The notes: a model not told the origin generated them from the sequence alone. Shown: positions 28,583 through 38,718, counted from the first letter of the stretch. The stretch: DNA of 64,000 nucleotides from Bacillus pumilus (GCF_003431975.1 NZ_CP027116.1:1550001-1614000), one strand, 5' to 3'. Made by a program: numbers and translations.

Positions 28583-29325
28583 TGCTTACAAATAAAACAG
28601 CCGTTGTAACAGGGGCATCACGCGGGATTGGCCGCTCTATTGCGATCGATTTAGCAAAAAGTGGTGCAAATGTTGTCGTGAACTATTCTGGAAATGAAGC
28701 AAAAGCAAATGAAGTTGTAGACGAAATCAAAGCACTTGGTCAGCAAGCATTTGCCGTTAAAGCAGATGTTTCAAATGCTGAAGAAGTACAAGCATTGATG
28801 AAACAAGCAATTGATACCTTTGGTTCAATTGACATCCTTGTCAATAATGCAGGAATCACAAAGGACAACCTACTCATGAGAATGAAAGAAAATGAATGGG
28901 ATGATGTCATTAACATAAACTTAAAAGGGGTCTTTAACTGTACAAAAGCCGTGACACGTCAAATGATGAAGCAGCGCAGCGGAAGAATCATCAACTTGGC
29001 TTCAGTAGTTGGCGTATGTGGAAACCCTGGACAAGCTAACTATGTTGCAGCAAAAGCTGGTGTGATCGGGTTAACGAAAACAACAGCAAAAGAGCTGGCA
29101 ACTCGTCATATTACAGTCAATGCAGTAGCACCAGGCTTTATTTCAACAGATATGACAGACAAGCTTGATGAGAATGTACAGACTGAAATGCTTAAGCAAA
29201 TCCCGCTCGCACGCTTTGGTGCACCTGAAGATATTAGCAACGTCGTTGTCTTTTTAGCTTCAGAAGGAGCAGGCTATATTACAGGTCAAACCATCCAAGT
29301 CGATGGTGGAATGGTCATGTCCTAA
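28582..29325 (+). CDS. fabG: 3-oxoacyl-ACP reductase FabG
   Basis: NADPH-dependent reduction of beta-ketoacyl-ACP. The 247-residue short-chain dehydrogenase has the cofactor motif TGASRGIG (10-17), NNAG, and the catalytic Ser141, Tyr154 and Lys158 (YVAAK). ATG at 28582 shares a base with the fabD stop and follows AAGGGGG. A TTG three bases upstream is in frame but less likely. Confidence 0.96.
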   Translation: MLTNKTAVVTGASRGIGRSIAIDLAKSGANVVVNYSGNEAKANEVVDEIKALGQQAFAVKADVSNAEEVQALMKQAIDTFGSIDILVNNAGITKDNLLMRMKENEWDDVININLKGVFNCTKAVTRQMMKQRSGRIINLASVVGVCGNPGQANYVAAKAGVIGLTKTTAKELATRHITVNAVAPGFISTDMTDKLDENVQTEMLKQIPLARFGAPEDISNVVVFLASEGAGYITGQTIQVDGGMVMS

Positions 29326-29377
29326 GAAATATCAAAATTTCATTACGTTTTCTCTAGTTTTTTAAAAACGAATCAAC

Positions 29378-29383
29378 TATAAT
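29378..29383 (+). promoter_or_regulatory. Candidate -10 element of an acpP promoter
   Basis: A perfect TATAAT lies 24 bases before the acpP ATG in the 81-bp fabG-acpP gap, but no good -35 is seen 16-18 bp upstream (TAGTTT). A separate promoter would fit the high demand for ACP. Confidence 0.4.
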
Positions 29384-29406
29384 ACTTTGAGGGGAGGTGA
29401 AAGGCA

Positions 29407-29640
29407 ATGGCAGACGTATTAGAGCGTGTATCAAAAATTATTGTAGACCGCCTTGGCGTTGATGAGGCTGACGTGAAAATGGAAGCTTCATTTAAAGAAG
29501 ATTTAGGCGCTGATTCCCTTGATGTAGTTGAGCTAGTTATGGAACTTGAAGATGAGTTCGATATGGAAATTTCTGACGAAGATGCTGAAAAAATTGCAAC
29601 AGTCGGTGACGCTGTGAACTACATAAATAGCCAGCAATAA
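29407..29640 (+). CDS. acpP: Acyl carrier protein
   Basis: Carries growing acyl chains on a 4'-phosphopantetheine arm. The product is 77 residues and strongly acidic, with the attachment site Ser37 in [11 protein letters not shown]. The ribosome site GGGGAGGTGAAAGG is very strong. It is the last gene of the FapR-controlled unit and is followed by a terminator. Confidence 0.98.
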   Translation: MADVLERVSKIIVDRLGVDEADVKMEASFKEDLGADSLDVVELVMELEDEFDMEISDEDAEKIATVGDAVNYINSQQ

Positions 29641-29647
29641 GCGTAAC

Positions 29648-29682
29648 AAAGTCCCGTCTATTTTCATGACGGGACTTTCAAA
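29648..29682 (+). terminator. Terminator after acpP
   Basis: An 11-bp stem (29648-29658 AAAGTCCCGTC with 29668-29678) encloses a 9-nt loop. The hairpin is GC-rich but the T-run is short. Confidence 0.7.
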
Positions 29683-29754
29683 ATTTATGTTAGTTTCAAC
29701 ACATTCAGCTGATCAATTGTCAGCCTTTTTCAGATGCTAAGGAGCAATGTTTCC

Positions 29755-29784
29755 TTGCATGTAGAAAGAGAGACTCCATATAAT
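29755..29784 (+). promoter_or_regulatory. Sigma-A promoter of rnc
   Basis: TTGCAT (29755-29760), 18 bp, then TATAAT (29779-29784), about 40 bases before the rnc ATG, in the gap after the acpP terminator. Confidence 0.6.
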
Positions 29785-29824
29785 CAGTATCCTTAAAGGC
29801 GATTAAGCCTACCTGGAGGTTGCT

Positions 29825-30568
29825 ATGCCAAAACATTATAAAGACAAACAGAAACAGAGCAAAAAACTAGAGCAATTTAGAGAATTCCAGCAGCGCATAT
29901 CAGTACACTTTCAAAATGAAAAACTTCTATATCAAGCTTTTACGCATTCCTCTTATGTAAATGAACACCGGAAAAAGCCATACGAGGATAATGAAAGACT
30001 TGAATTTCTAGGAGATGCTGTTTTAGAATTGACAATCTCTCAATTTTTATTTGCGAAATACCCAGCGATGAGTGAGGGAGATTTAACGAAACTGAGAGCG
30101 GCAATCGTGTGTGAACCGTCACTTGTGTCACTGGCACATGAGCTGTCCTTCGGTGAACTTGTTCTTTTAGGAAAAGGCGAAGAAATGACAGGCGGGAGAA
30201 AACGGCCAGCCCTTTTAGCAGACGTATTCGAGGCGTTTATTGGCGCACTTTATTTAGATCAGGGACTTGAGCCAGTGGAACGATTCCTAGAAGCCTATGT
30301 CTATCCGAAAATTAACGATGGTGCATTCTCGCATGTCATGGACTTTAAGAGCCAGCTGCAAGAATTCGTTCAGCGCGATGGAAAAGGTGTACTAGAATAC
30401 CGCATCTTGCATGAAAAAGGACCTGCGCATAACCGGGAATTTGAAGCGAATGTATCCCTTCGCGGCGAAGTGCTCGGAATTGGAAATGGCCGCTCTAAAA
30501 AAGAAGCAGAACAGCATGCTGCACAGGAAGCACTTGCTAAATTGCAGAAACATCATATGAACCAATAA
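29825..30568 (+). CDS. rnc: Ribonuclease III
   Basis: Double-strand-specific endoribonuclease that matures rRNA and scRNA and, in B. subtilis, silences prophage toxins. The 247-residue protein has the RNase III signature [11 protein letters not shown] (56-66), the second acidic motif [13 protein letters not shown], and a C-terminal double-strand RNA-binding domain (about 160-242) ending [16 protein letters not shown]. The ribosome site is CTGGAGGTTGCT. It is followed by smc after a short terminator-bearing gap, the conserved rnc-smc-ftsY order. Confidence 0.97.
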   Translation: MPKHYKDKQKQSKKLEQFREFQQRISVHFQNEKLLYQAFTHSSYVNEHRKKPYEDNERLEFLGDAVLELTISQFLFAKYPAMSEGDLTKLRAAIVCEPSLVSLAHELSFGELVLLGKGEEMTGGRKRPALLADVFEAFIGALYLDQGLEPVERFLEAYVYPKINDGAFSHVMDFKSQLQEFVQRDGKGVLEYRILHEKGPAHNREFEANVSLRGEVLGIGNGRSKKEAEQHAAQEALAKLQKHHMNQ

Positions 30569-30598
30569 AATCCCCCTCGTCATTCAGGGGGATTTCAC
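30568..30598 (+). terminator. Terminator after rnc
   Basis: A 10-bp GC-rich stem (30568-30577 AATCCCCCT with 30586-30595 AGGGGGATTT) encloses an 8-nt loop. The left arm includes the last base of the rnc stop codon, and the T-run is short. Confidence 0.65.
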
Positions 30599-30673
30599 TC
30601 TGTTTTCCATCATCTTTTTTCACTTCATATGGTAAGATGATAGTACTTTAAATACATAAGGAGGATCACTCTC

Positions 30674-33600
30674 ATGTTCCTCAAACGTTTAGACGTGATA
30701 GGATTCAAATCGTTTGCACAGCGAGTGACCGTGGACTTTGTCAAAGGGGTCACAGCTGTTGTTGGACCAAACGGAAGCGGCAAAAGTAATATTACCGATG
30801 CCATCCGCTGGGTACTTGGAGAACAATCAGCAAAAAGCCTCCGCGGAGGAAAAATGGAAGACATCATTTTTGCAGGAAGCGACTCAAGAAAAAGAGTCAA
30901 TCTAGCAGAGGTGACTTTAACATTAGATAACGAAGATCACTTTTTACCGATCGATTTTCACGAAGTCAGTGTGACGAGAAGAGTCTATCGTTCAGGAGAC
31001 AGTGAATTTCTCATAAACAATCAATCTGTCCGCTTAAAAGATATTATTGATCTTTTCATGGACTCAGGTCTTGGTAAAGAAGCTTTTTCGATTATCAGCC
31101 AAGGAAAGGTAGAGGAAATTCTATCAAGTAAGGCCGAAGAGAGAAGAAGCATCTTTGAAGAAGCAGCTGGTGTTTTGAAATATAAAACAAGAAAGAAAAA
31201 AGCCGAAAATAAACTGTTTGAAACGCAGGACAACTTAAACCGAGTAGAAGATATTCTGCATGAACTAGAAGATCAAGTAGAACCATTAAGAATGCAGGCA
31301 TCGATTGCAAAGGACTATTTACAAAAAAAAGAGGAGCTTGAAAATGTCGAAATTGCCCTCACTGTCCATGACATCGAAGCACTTCATGAAAAATGGACTA
31401 CACTTGGTGAAGCTGTCGAGCGCTTCAAACAAGATGAAATGAAGCAATCTACAGACATTCAAGCAAAAGAAGCCAAAATTGAAGAGTCGAGAGACCGCAT
31501 TCAAGCGCTTGACGAATCTATTAATGACCTGCAAGAAGTTCTTCTTTTCACAAGTGAAGAATTAGAAAAGCTTGAAGGGAAAAAAGAAGTTCTAAAAGAA
31601 CGGAAAAAAAATGCAGCCGCAAACCAAGGGCAGCTAGAAGAAACGCTCGTTCGCTTAACTGAAAAACAGGCGCAGTTAACCGAAAAGATTGAGCAGCAGA
31701 AAATGACGAGGGACAGCCTGCAAAAAGAAGTGCAGCAGCTAAAAGATGAAGTGAAAACAAAGCAGCATCAACTGTCGCTTCATAGTGAAGATGTGGAAGG
31801 TCAAATTGAACAGCTGAAAAGCGATTATTTTGATCTGCTCAATGAACAGGCTTCTGTCCGCAATGAACGTAAATTACTAGAAGAACAGCAGCGCCAAGCG
31901 GCCATGCAGCTGGATCGGCTCACGCAAAACAACCAAAAACACATTGAAGAACGTGTATCTGTCAAAGAGAAGAAAACAGAGGCGGAGCAGCAGCTTTCCG
32001 CACTAGAAGAAGACATTCTCTCTCAGGTCAAGCGCTTTAGAGAAGCGGAGCAAAAGCTTGAGCAAATGAAACGTCAATACGAGAAAAAAGAAACGGCTCT
32101 TTATCAAGCCTACCAATATGTCCAGCAGGCAAAATCAAAAAAAGAAATGCTTGAATCCATGCAGGAAGACTTCTCAGGCTTTTTCCAAGGCGTGAAAGAG
32201 GTCTTAAAGGCTAAAGAGCGATTAGGCGGTATTCACGGTGCCATTGCAGAGCTGATTCAAACAGATCAGCAGCATGAGACAGCGATTGAAATCGCACTAG
32301 GCGCAGCGACGCAGCACGTGGTCACAGAAAATGAAGCCGCAGCGCGACAAGCAATCGGCTATTTAAAGCAGCATTCCTTTGGACGTGCGACCTTCCTGCC
32401 AATGAACGTGATCAAAGAAAGAACCATCCAGCATAGAGACGTTCAAACAGCTGAGCAGCATCATGCATTTATTGGTGTTGCGAGTCACCTTGTCTCCTTT
32501 GATGAAAAGTATCAAAAGGTCATTCAGAACTTGCTTGGCACGGTCCTTATCGTGAGAGACTTAAAAGGCGCCAATGAACTGGCAAAAATGCTTGGACACA
32601 GGTATCGCATCGTGACCCTTGATGGAGATGTCGTGAACCCCGGCGGTTCCATGACGGGAGGGGGAGTAAAGAAAAAGAACAACTCTCTTCTTTCAAGAAA
32701 TCGAGAAATTGAAACATTAACAAAGCAGCTCGTTGAAATGGAAGAAAAAACAACGATCCTTGAAAAAGAAACAAAAGAAACGAAGCAATGGATTGCGGCA
32801 AACGAAAGCCAATTAAACGAACTGCGCCAGCGCGGTGAAACGCTTCGAGAAAAACAGCAAGAGCTCAAAGGAAAGCTTTACGAACTGCAAGTAGCGGAAA
32901 AAAATATTAATGCTCATCTTGAACTCTATGATCAAGAAAAAGAAGAATTGCAGCAGCGTTCTACTGAACTTACAGATAAGGACAAAAAGCAGGCATCTCT
33001 TGAAATTTCTATAGGGGAGAAGCTCACTACACTTGATCAAGAAATCAATACATTAACAAAGCGGAAGCAGACACAAAGCTCAACGAAAGAAACCATTTCT
33101 GCCGACTTAACAGAGCTGAAAATCTCGCTTGCCAAAAAAGAGCAGTCCTTAGCGAATGAACAAGAAAAGCTTTCGAGCTTAATGGTGGAATTAGAAGAGG
33201 CTGAACAAACGCTGATGGAAACAAAAGAAGACCTGTCCCTTTTAACAAGTGAAATGACGTCTAGCTCAAGCGGTGCAGAACAGCTGGAAGAAGCGGCGAA
33301 AGAGAAGCTCGAAAACAAAAACAAAACAACCGCACTCATTTCTGAGCGGCGTAAACAGCGTCTGTCCCTTTCTGAAACATTAGAATTTTCTGAGCGTGAA
33401 CTGAAAGAACAAAAGCGTCTTTACAAACAGCTCACCACCAGCTTAAAAGATGAAGAGATTAAGCTTGGCCGTATGGAGGTTGAGCTCGACAACCTCATCG
33501 CTTATTTGAACGAAGAGTATGCTCTTTCGTTTGAAGGGGCAAAAGAGATGTATCACCTGACATTGTCACCAGATGAAGCAAGAAAACGAGTGAAGCTGAT

Positions 33601-34234
33601 TAAGCTAGCCATTGAAGAGCTGGGAACGGTGAACTTAGGCAGCATTGACGAGTATGAGCGAGTGAATGAACGCTATCTCTTCTTAACAGAACAACGAAAT
33701 GATTTGACAGAAGCAAAAAATACATTATTTCAAGTCATCGAAGAAATGGATCAAGAAATGACAAAGCGTTTCTCTGAAACATTCTCGCAAATCCGCGGGC
33801 ATTTTGAATCGGTTTTCCAAGCATTATTTGGCGGCGGAAGAGCAGACCTTAAGCTAACAGATCCAAATGATTTACTAAACTCTGGCGTTGATATTGTCGC
33901 GCAGCCGCCAGGGAAAAAACTGCAAAACTTAAGCCTGCTTTCCGGCGGAGAGAGAGCCTTAACTGCGATCGCTTTACTATTCTCTATTTTAAAAGTGAGA
34001 CCTGTTCCATTCTGCGTGTTAGACGAGGTTGAAGCGGCGCTTGATGAAGCAAATGTCTTCCGCTTTGCGCAATATTTAAAGAAATACAGCCAAGAAACAC
34101 AATTCATTGTCATTACGCACCGCAAAGGAACAATGGAAGAAGCAGATGTCCTCTACGGTGTGACAATGCAGGAGTCAGGTGTTTCTAAGCTTGTATCGGT
34201 CAAACTAGAAGAAACGAAAGAGCTTGTCCAGTAA
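30674..34234 (+). CDS. smc: Chromosome condensation ATPase SMC
   Basis: Core of the SMC-ScpAB condensin that compacts and segregates the chromosome. The 1186-residue length equals that known for B. subtilis. The head has Walker A GPNGSGKSN (31-39). Two long coiled coils (about 165-500 and 675-1020) flank the hinge (about 505-670, with GGSMTGGG near its end). The C-terminal head has the signature LSGGERAL (from 1089) and Walker B with DEVEAALD (Asp1117, Glu1118). The ribosome site is TAAGGAGGATC. No convincing -35/-10 pair was found in the 78-bp upstream gap. Confidence 0.98.
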   Translation: MFLKRLDVIGFKSFAQRVTVDFVKGVTAVVGPNGSGKSNITDAIRWVLGEQSAKSLRGGKMEDIIFAGSDSRKRVNLAEVTLTLDNEDHFLPIDFHEVSVTRRVYRSGDSEFLINNQSVRLKDIIDLFMDSGLGKEAFSIISQGKVEEILSSKAEERRSIFEEAAGVLKYKTRKKKAENKLFETQDNLNRVEDILHELEDQVEPLRMQASIAKDYLQKKEELENVEIALTVHDIEALHEKWTTLGEAVERFKQDEMKQSTDIQAKEAKIEESRDRIQALDESINDLQEVLLFTSEELEKLEGKKEVLKERKKNAAANQGQLEETLVRLTEKQAQLTEKIEQQKMTRDSLQKEVQQLKDEVKTKQHQLSLHSEDVEGQIEQLKSDYFDLLNEQASVRNERKLLEEQQRQAAMQLDRLTQNNQKHIEERVSVKEKKTEAEQQLSALEEDILSQVKRFREAEQKLEQMKRQYEKKETALYQAYQYVQQAKSKKEMLESMQEDFSGFFQGVKEVLKAKERLGGIHGAIAELIQTDQQHETAIEIALGAATQHVVTENEAAARQAIGYLKQHSFGRATFLPMNVIKERTIQHRDVQTAEQHHAFIGVASHLVSFDEKYQKVIQNLLGTVLIVRDLKGANELAKMLGHRYRIVTLDGDVVNPGGSMTGGGVKKKNNSLLSRNREIETLTKQLVEMEEKTTILEKETKETKQWIAANESQLNELRQRGETLREKQQELKGKLYELQVAEKNINAHLELYDQEKEELQQRSTELTDKDKKQASLEISIGEKLTTLDQEINTLTKRKQTQSSTKETISADLTELKISLAKKEQSLANEQEKLSSLMVELEEAEQTLMETKEDLSLLTSEMTSSSSGAEQLEEAAKEKLENKNKTTALISERRKQRLSLSETLEFSERELKEQKRLYKQLTTSLKDEEIKLGRMEVELDNLIAYLNEEYALSFEGAKEMYHLTLSPDEARKRVKLIKLAIEELGTVNLGSIDEYERVNERYLFLTEQRNDLTEAKNTLFQVIEEMDQEMTKRFSETFSQIRGHFESVFQALFGGGRADLKLTDPNDLLNSGVDIVAQPPGKKLQNLSLLSGGERALTAIALLFSILKVRPVPFCVLDEVEAALDEANVFRFAQYLKKYSQETQFIVITHRKGTMEEADVLYGVTMQESGVSKLVSVKLEETKELVQ

Positions 34235-34256
34235 TGATAAGGAGGTTTTTGAACCA

Positions 34257-35243
34257 ATGAGCTTTTTTAAGAAATTAAAAGAAAAATTTACGCAGCAAAC
34301 CGATTCCGTATCAGAAAAATTTAAAGACGGTCTTGAAAAAACGAGAAACTCCTTTCAAGGAAGAGTAAATGAACTGATTTCTCGCTACCGCAAAGTCGAT
34401 GAAGACTTTTTTGAAGAATTAGAAGAGGTTCTAATCGGTGCTGATGTCGGTTTCACAACGGTAATGGAACTGATTGATGAGCTGAAAAAAGAAGTGAAAT
34501 TAAGAAACATTCAAGACCCAAATGAAGTACAAGCGGTCATCTCTGAAAAGCTGGTTGACATCTACAATAGCGGAGAGGAACAAATCTCTGCGCTAAATAT
34601 TGAAGAAGGCCGGTTAAATATCATTTTATTTGTAGGCGTCAATGGCGTTGGAAAAACAACGACTATCGGTAAACTTGCACATAAGCTGAAAAATGAAGGG
34701 AAATCCGTCATTTTAGCAGCAGGTGATACGTTCCGTGCCGGTGCCATTGAGCAACTGGAAGTATGGGGCGAGCGTTCAGGTGTCCCTGTTGTCAAACAGA
34801 CGGCAGGCTCTGACCCAGCAGCGGTGATCTATGATGCCGTTCAATCTGCAAAAGCAAAAAATGCGGATGTTCTCATCTGTGATACAGCAGGAAGACTGCA
34901 AAACAAAGTCAACTTGATGAAAGAATTAGAGAAGGTCAAGAGAGTCATTGAACGCGAAGTTCCAGATGCACCACACGAAGTGCTGCTCGCTCTTGATGCT
35001 ACAACGGGGCAAAATGCGATGGCGCAGGCGAAGGAATTTTCTAAAGCGACAAATGTGACAGGAATAGCTTTAACAAAGCTTGATGGTACTGCAAAAGGTG
35101 GGATTGTTCTTGCGATTCGAAATGAACTGAACATCCCTGTGAAGCTTGTCGGTTTAGGTGAAAAGGTTGACGATCTGCAAGAGTTCGATGCAGAATCGTA
35201 TGTGTATGGATTATTCTCAGACGTGATTGATCAACAAGACTAA
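34257..35243 (+). CDS. ftsY: Signal recognition particle receptor FtsY
   Basis: SRP-receptor GTPase that docks ribosome-SRP complexes at the membrane. The 328-residue protein has a short N-terminal amphipathic targeting region (MSFFKKLKEKF), the N domain, and the G domain with GVNGVGKTT (127-135), DTFRAGAIEQL, DTAGRLQ and TKLDGTAKGG. The ATG at 34257 follows TAAGGAGGT; the frame extends upstream into smc but the conserved start is MSFFKKLKEK. It overlaps nothing, starting 22 bases after the smc stop. Confidence 0.97.
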   Translation: MSFFKKLKEKFTQQTDSVSEKFKDGLEKTRNSFQGRVNELISRYRKVDEDFFEELEEVLIGADVGFTTVMELIDELKKEVKLRNIQDPNEVQAVISEKLVDIYNSGEEQISALNIEEGRLNIILFVGVNGVGKTTTIGKLAHKLKNEGKSVILAAGDTFRAGAIEQLEVWGERSGVPVVKQTAGSDPAAVIYDAVQSAKAKNADVLICDTAGRLQNKVNLMKELEKVKRVIEREVPDAPHEVLLALDATTGQNAMAQAKEFSKATNVTGIALTKLDGTAKGGIVLAIRNELNIPVKLVGLGEKVDDLQEFDAESYVYGLFSDVIDQQD

Positions 35244-35244
35244 C

Positions 35245-35280
35245 AAAAATGCCGGCAAAAACTGCTGGCATTTTTATTTA
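35245..35280 (+). terminator. Terminator after ftsY
   Basis: A 13-bp stem with one G-T pair (35245-35257 with 35263-35275) encloses a 5-nt loop, with As before and Ts after. It is close to the stop codon. Confidence 0.85.
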
Positions 35281-35312
35281 TACGCCGCTTCATGAAGTGA
35301 CAAGATAAAAAC

Positions 35313-35341
35313 TTGACACACAGAAGAGAACCGTGTAAACT
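35313..35341 (+). promoter_or_regulatory. Sigma-A promoter of ylxM-ffh
   Basis: A perfect TTGACA (35313-35318), 17 bp, then TAAACT (35336-35341), 45 bases before the ylxM ATG. Confidence 0.8.
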
Positions 35342-35385
35342 TAGTTGATGTAAAGGGAATGAACTTAACAAAGGGGAGAGAGCCC

Positions 35386-35718
35386 ATGACGCTTGAAAAA
35401 ACAACGAGAATGAACTACTTGTTTGATTTCTATCAATCGTTGTTAACCGCAAAGCAGAAAAGCTACATGTCGCTTTACTACCTAGACGATTTTTCCCTCG
35501 GTGAAATTGCGGATGAATATGAAGTATCAAGACAGGCTGTTTATGATAATATTAAACGGACTGAAGCGATGCTTGAACAATATGAAGAAAAGCTGCTCTT
35601 GTTTAAGAAATTTAAAGAGCGTAAAGAACTTCTCAAAAAAATGAGAGAGCTTGTAGCAGATTCCGCGCAGACGGAAGAAGCAGAAGCTTTAATTGAATCG
35701 CTTGAGAAATTAGATTAG
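35386..35718 (+). CDS. ylxM: SRP-associated helix-turn-helix protein YlxM
   Basis: YlxM is a small sigma-region-4-like protein encoded with ffh in Firmicutes. In streptococci and B. subtilis it has been linked to the signal recognition particle and its RNA. The 110-residue product has a central helix-turn-helix ([20 protein letters not shown]) and a charged helical tail ([13 protein letters not shown]). ATG at 35386 follows AAGGGGAGAG; an in-frame start 27 bases upstream lacks a site. It begins 45 bases after the promoter, and ffh follows 13 bases after the stop. Confidence 0.94.
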   Translation: MTLEKTTRMNYLFDFYQSLLTAKQKSYMSLYYLDDFSLGEIADEYEVSRQAVYDNIKRTEAMLEQYEEKLLLFKKFKERKELLKKMRELVADSAQTEEAEALIESLEKLD

Positions 35719-35731
35719 GAGGCGGCACAGT

Positions 35732-37072
35732 ATGGCATTTGAAGGATTAGCCGACCGACTGCAGCAGACGATTTCAAAAATCCGCGGCAAAGGAAAAGTG
35801 TCAGAGCAAGATGTAAAAGAAATGATGCGCGAGGTACGCCTTGCCCTTCTTGAAGCTGACGTCAATTTTAAAGTAGTCAAAGACTTTGTGAAAAAAGTAA
35901 GTGAGCGGGCAGTTGGACAAGAGGTCATGAAAAGCCTTACCCCTGGACAACAGGTCATTAAAGTTGTAAAAGAAGAACTCACTGAACTAATGGGCGGGGA
36001 AGAGAGTAAAATCGCTGTAGCGAAAAAATCTCCGACCGTCATTATGATGGTTGGTCTTCAAGGGGCAGGTAAAACCACGACAACTGGGAAGCTTGCCAAT
36101 TTACTTCGCAAAAAACATAATCGTAAGCCGATGATGGTGGCAGCAGATATTTACAGACCAGCAGCGATCCAGCAGCTTCAAACGCTTGGGAAACAGCTTG
36201 ATATGCCTGTCTTTTCATTAGGTGATCAAGTGAGCCCTGTCGAGATTGCCAAACAGGCAATTGAAAAAGCGAAAGAAGAACACCATGATTATGTCATTTT
36301 AGATACAGCAGGACGCCTTCATATTGATGAAGATTTGATGGATGAACTTCAGAAAGTAAAAGAAGTAGCGAGTCCAGAAGAGATTTTCCTTGTTGTTGAC
36401 TCTATGACAGGTCAAGATGCGGTCAATGTCGCAAAAAGCTTTAATGAACAGCTTGGTTTAACAGGTGTCGTTCTCACAAAACTAGACGGTGATACACGAG
36501 GCGGGGCAGCACTTTCCATTCGAGCTGTTACCAATACGCCGATTAAATACGCCGCACTAGGAGAAAAGCTTGATGCGATTGAACCATTCCACCCAGAACG
36601 GATGGCATCAAGAATTCTTGGCATGGGAGATGTGCTGACACTGATTGAAAAAGCACAGGCGAACGTCGACCAAGATAAAGCGAAAGAGCTTGAACAAAAA
36701 ATGCGGACGATGAGCTTTACGCTCGATGATTTCCTCGAGCAGCTTGGCCAAGTTCGGAACATGGGTCCACTTGAGGATTTGATCCAAATGATGCCGGGAG
36801 CCGGTAAAATGAAAGGGCTCAAAAACGTTCAAGTAGACGAAAAACAGCTCAATCACATCGAAGCGATCATTAAATCAATGACGACCGAAGAAAAAGAACA
36901 GCCAGAGGTCATCAATGCAAGCCGAAGAAAACGGATTGCAAAAGGAAGTGGAACATCTGTACAGGAAGTCAATCGCCTTTTAAAGCAATTTGACGAAATG
37001 AAAAAGATGATGAAGCAAATGACCAACATGTCCAAAGGAAAGAAAAAAGGCTTTAAATTACCATTTATGTAA
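35732..37072 (+). CDS. ffh: Signal recognition particle protein Ffh
   Basis: SRP54 homologue that binds signal sequences and scRNA and targets ribosomes to FtsY. The 446-residue protein has the N domain, the G domain with GLQGAGKTT (108-116), DIYRPAAIQQL, DTAGRLH and TKLDGDTRGG, and the methionine-rich M domain (about 300-440, ending KKMMKQMTNMSKGKKK). The ribosome site is TTAGGAGGCGG. It is co-transcribed with ylxM. Confidence 0.98.
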   Translation: MAFEGLADRLQQTISKIRGKGKVSEQDVKEMMREVRLALLEADVNFKVVKDFVKKVSERAVGQEVMKSLTPGQQVIKVVKEELTELMGGEESKIAVAKKSPTVIMMVGLQGAGKTTTTGKLANLLRKKHNRKPMMVAADIYRPAAIQQLQTLGKQLDMPVFSLGDQVSPVEIAKQAIEKAKEEHHDYVILDTAGRLHIDEDLMDELQKVKEVASPEEIFLVVDSMTGQDAVNVAKSFNEQLGLTGVVLTKLDGDTRGGAALSIRAVTNTPIKYAALGEKLDAIEPFHPERMASRILGMGDVLTLIEKAQANVDQDKAKELEQKMRTMSFTLDDFLEQLGQVRNMGPLEDLIQMMPGAGKMKGLKNVQVDEKQLNHIEAIIKSMTTEEKEQPEVINASRRKRIAKGSGTSVQEVNRLLKQFDEMKKMMKQMTNMSKGKKKGFKLPFM

Positions 37073-37111
37073 TTGGTTATACATGATAAAACCGTTGTTA
37101 AGAAAAAACAC

Positions 37112-37140
37112 TTTACAAACCCTTTTATCATTGTTAATAT
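37112..37140 (+). promoter_or_regulatory. Sigma-A promoter of rpsP
   Basis: TTTACA (37112-37117), 17 bp, then TAATAT (37135-37140), 38 bases before rpsP. The -35 sits inside the loop of a 9-bp inverted repeat (37083-37091 with 37123-37131). Confidence 0.75.
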
Positions 37141-37153
37141 ACTATCTTGTTGA

Positions 37154-37449
<296 letters not shown>

Positions 37450-37450
<1 letters not shown>

Positions 37451-37695
37451 TGAATGAGCTGTCCTTGGAAGAATTGATTGTGTCCATCGTCGAGCCACTT
37501 GTTGATTTCCCTGAAGATATTCACGTATCTTCATTAGAAAAAGATGAGCAAGTGATTTACACTCTGTCTGTTCATGCTGAAGATACCGGAAAAGTGATCG
37601 GAAAGCAGGGACGTACAGCAAAAGCGATACGAACAGTCATGTTTGCAGCAAGTGCAGAGTCTTCTAAGAAAGTTCAACTTGAGATTGCTGACTAA
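37450..37695 (+). CDS. khpA: KH-domain RNA-binding protein KhpA (YlqC)
   Basis: Single KH-domain protein that forms a complex with KhpB (Jag/EloR) and affects cell elongation and mRNA in Gram-positive bacteria. The 81-residue product has the GxxG loop in GKVIGKQGRTAKAIR (about 49-63), the RNA-contacting element. Translation is coupled to rpsP through TAATG. A terminator follows, so rpsP-khpA may form a short transcript besides any read-through. Confidence 0.95.
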
Positions 37696-37728
37696 AAAGG
37701 GAGAGGGCTTAGGACCTCCCCTTTTTTT
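37694..37728 (+). terminator. Terminator after khpA
   Basis: GC-rich stem with one bulged A: AAGGG-AGAGG (37697-37706) pairs with CCTCCCCTT (37715-37723). The loop is 8 nt and a run of seven Ts follows. Confidence 0.8.
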
Positions 37729-37798
37729 ACACGTTTAAATCTATTTTTCGTTATACTGTAGAGGACAAATGCCTTCGGATAGGGGGACAAAAAGGAAG

Positions 37799-38185
37799 AT
37801 GCAGATCATTCAACATGTCACCGTCATGCAAGTATTAACTGAAAGCAGTAAGGACAAACTGTTAACGACTTTTTTGGAGAAAAAAGAAAGACTAGAACGT
37901 GAATGCAATCAACTATATTTTCAACTCAAAAAACATGAAAAAGAACCACATCAGCAAGAAGCCATCCCTCAATTTCAAAAAGCTATCGATAAAAGGCAAG
38001 AGAAGATTAGGCAGATTGATTTTCAAGTAGAGCAGCTGCATATTTTGCCGCTTGGAAGTGAAATGAAAGAAACAGAAGTGGATGCATTGGTTGAAGTGAA
38101 AATAGGTGATAAATGGGATGACAAGATGCAAGATAATGTCATCGTCGTGAAAGACGGCACCATTGTGGAAATACGTCAGGGGTGA
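37799..38185 (+). CDS. ylqD: Conserved protein YlqD
   Basis: Uncharacterised Firmicutes protein, 128 residues, always found between khpA and rimM. The N-terminal half is a charged helical segment (about 20-80, coiled-coil-like, [20 protein letters not shown]); the C-terminal half is a small beta domain ([14 protein letters not shown] and [13 protein letters not shown]). No function can be read from it; the position suggests a role near ribosome maturation (inference). ATG at 37799 follows AGGGGGAC at long spacing. An ATG at 37769 in frame would sit almost at the apparent TATACT-driven start site and is not preferred. Confidence 0.85.
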   Translation: MQIIQHVTVMQVLTESSKDKLLTTFLEKKERLERECNQLYFQLKKHEKEPHQQEAIPQFQKAIDKRQEKIRQIDFQVEQLHILPLGSEMKETEVDALVEVKIGDKWDDKMQDNVIVVKDGTIVEIRQG

Positions 38186-38193
38186 TTGAGAAC

Positions 38194-38718
38194 ATGGAGC
38201 AAGAATGGTTGAATGTTGGAAAGATTGTCAATACACACGGAGTGCGCGGAGAAGTACGCGTCGTGTCGAAGACAGATTTCCCAGAAGAGCGTTACAAAAA
38301 AGGAAGCGTCCTCTATATATTTAAACAAAGCCAAGGGGAGCCGCTGAAAGTGACTGTCGCATCACATCGGCAGCACAAACAGTTTGATTTACTCACCTTT
38401 GAGGAAATCAACTCATTAAATGAAGCAGAGCCGCTGAAAGAATCAATTTTAAAAGTAGAAAAAGAACATCTCGGGTCATTGGGCGAAGGTGAATTCTATT
38501 TCCATCAAATCATTGGCTGTGAAGTATACGATGAAGAGGATCAGCTTGTCGGCAAAATCAAAGAAATTTTAACACCAGGGGCAAATGATGTCTGGGTCAT
38601 TGGGAGAAAAGGTAAAAAAGATGCTCTGATTCCTTACATTCCTTCTGTCGTTAAAAAAATCGATATCTCATCCAAAATCGTACACATTGAAGTAATGGAA
38701 GGACTCATTGAAGAATGA
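38194..38718 (+). CDS. rimM: 16S rRNA processing factor RimM
   Basis: Binds S19 and assists maturation of the 30S head. The 174-residue protein has the N-terminal RimM domain ([20 protein letters not shown] start, here [17 protein letters not shown]) and a C-terminal PRC barrel with [11 protein letters not shown] and [24 protein letters not shown] at 38194 has the ribosome site GGGGTG inside the ylqD end; a GTG at 38182 is in frame but overlaps that site. It overlaps trmD by an ATGA. Confidence 0.95.
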   Translation: MEQEWLNVGKIVNTHGVRGEVRVVSKTDFPEERYKKGSVLYIFKQSQGEPLKVTVASHRQHKQFDLLTFEEINSLNEAEPLKESILKVEKEHLGSLGEGEFYFHQIIGCEVYDEEDQLVGKIKEILTPGANDVWVIGRKGKKDALIPYIPSVVKKIDISSKIVHIEVMEGLIEE

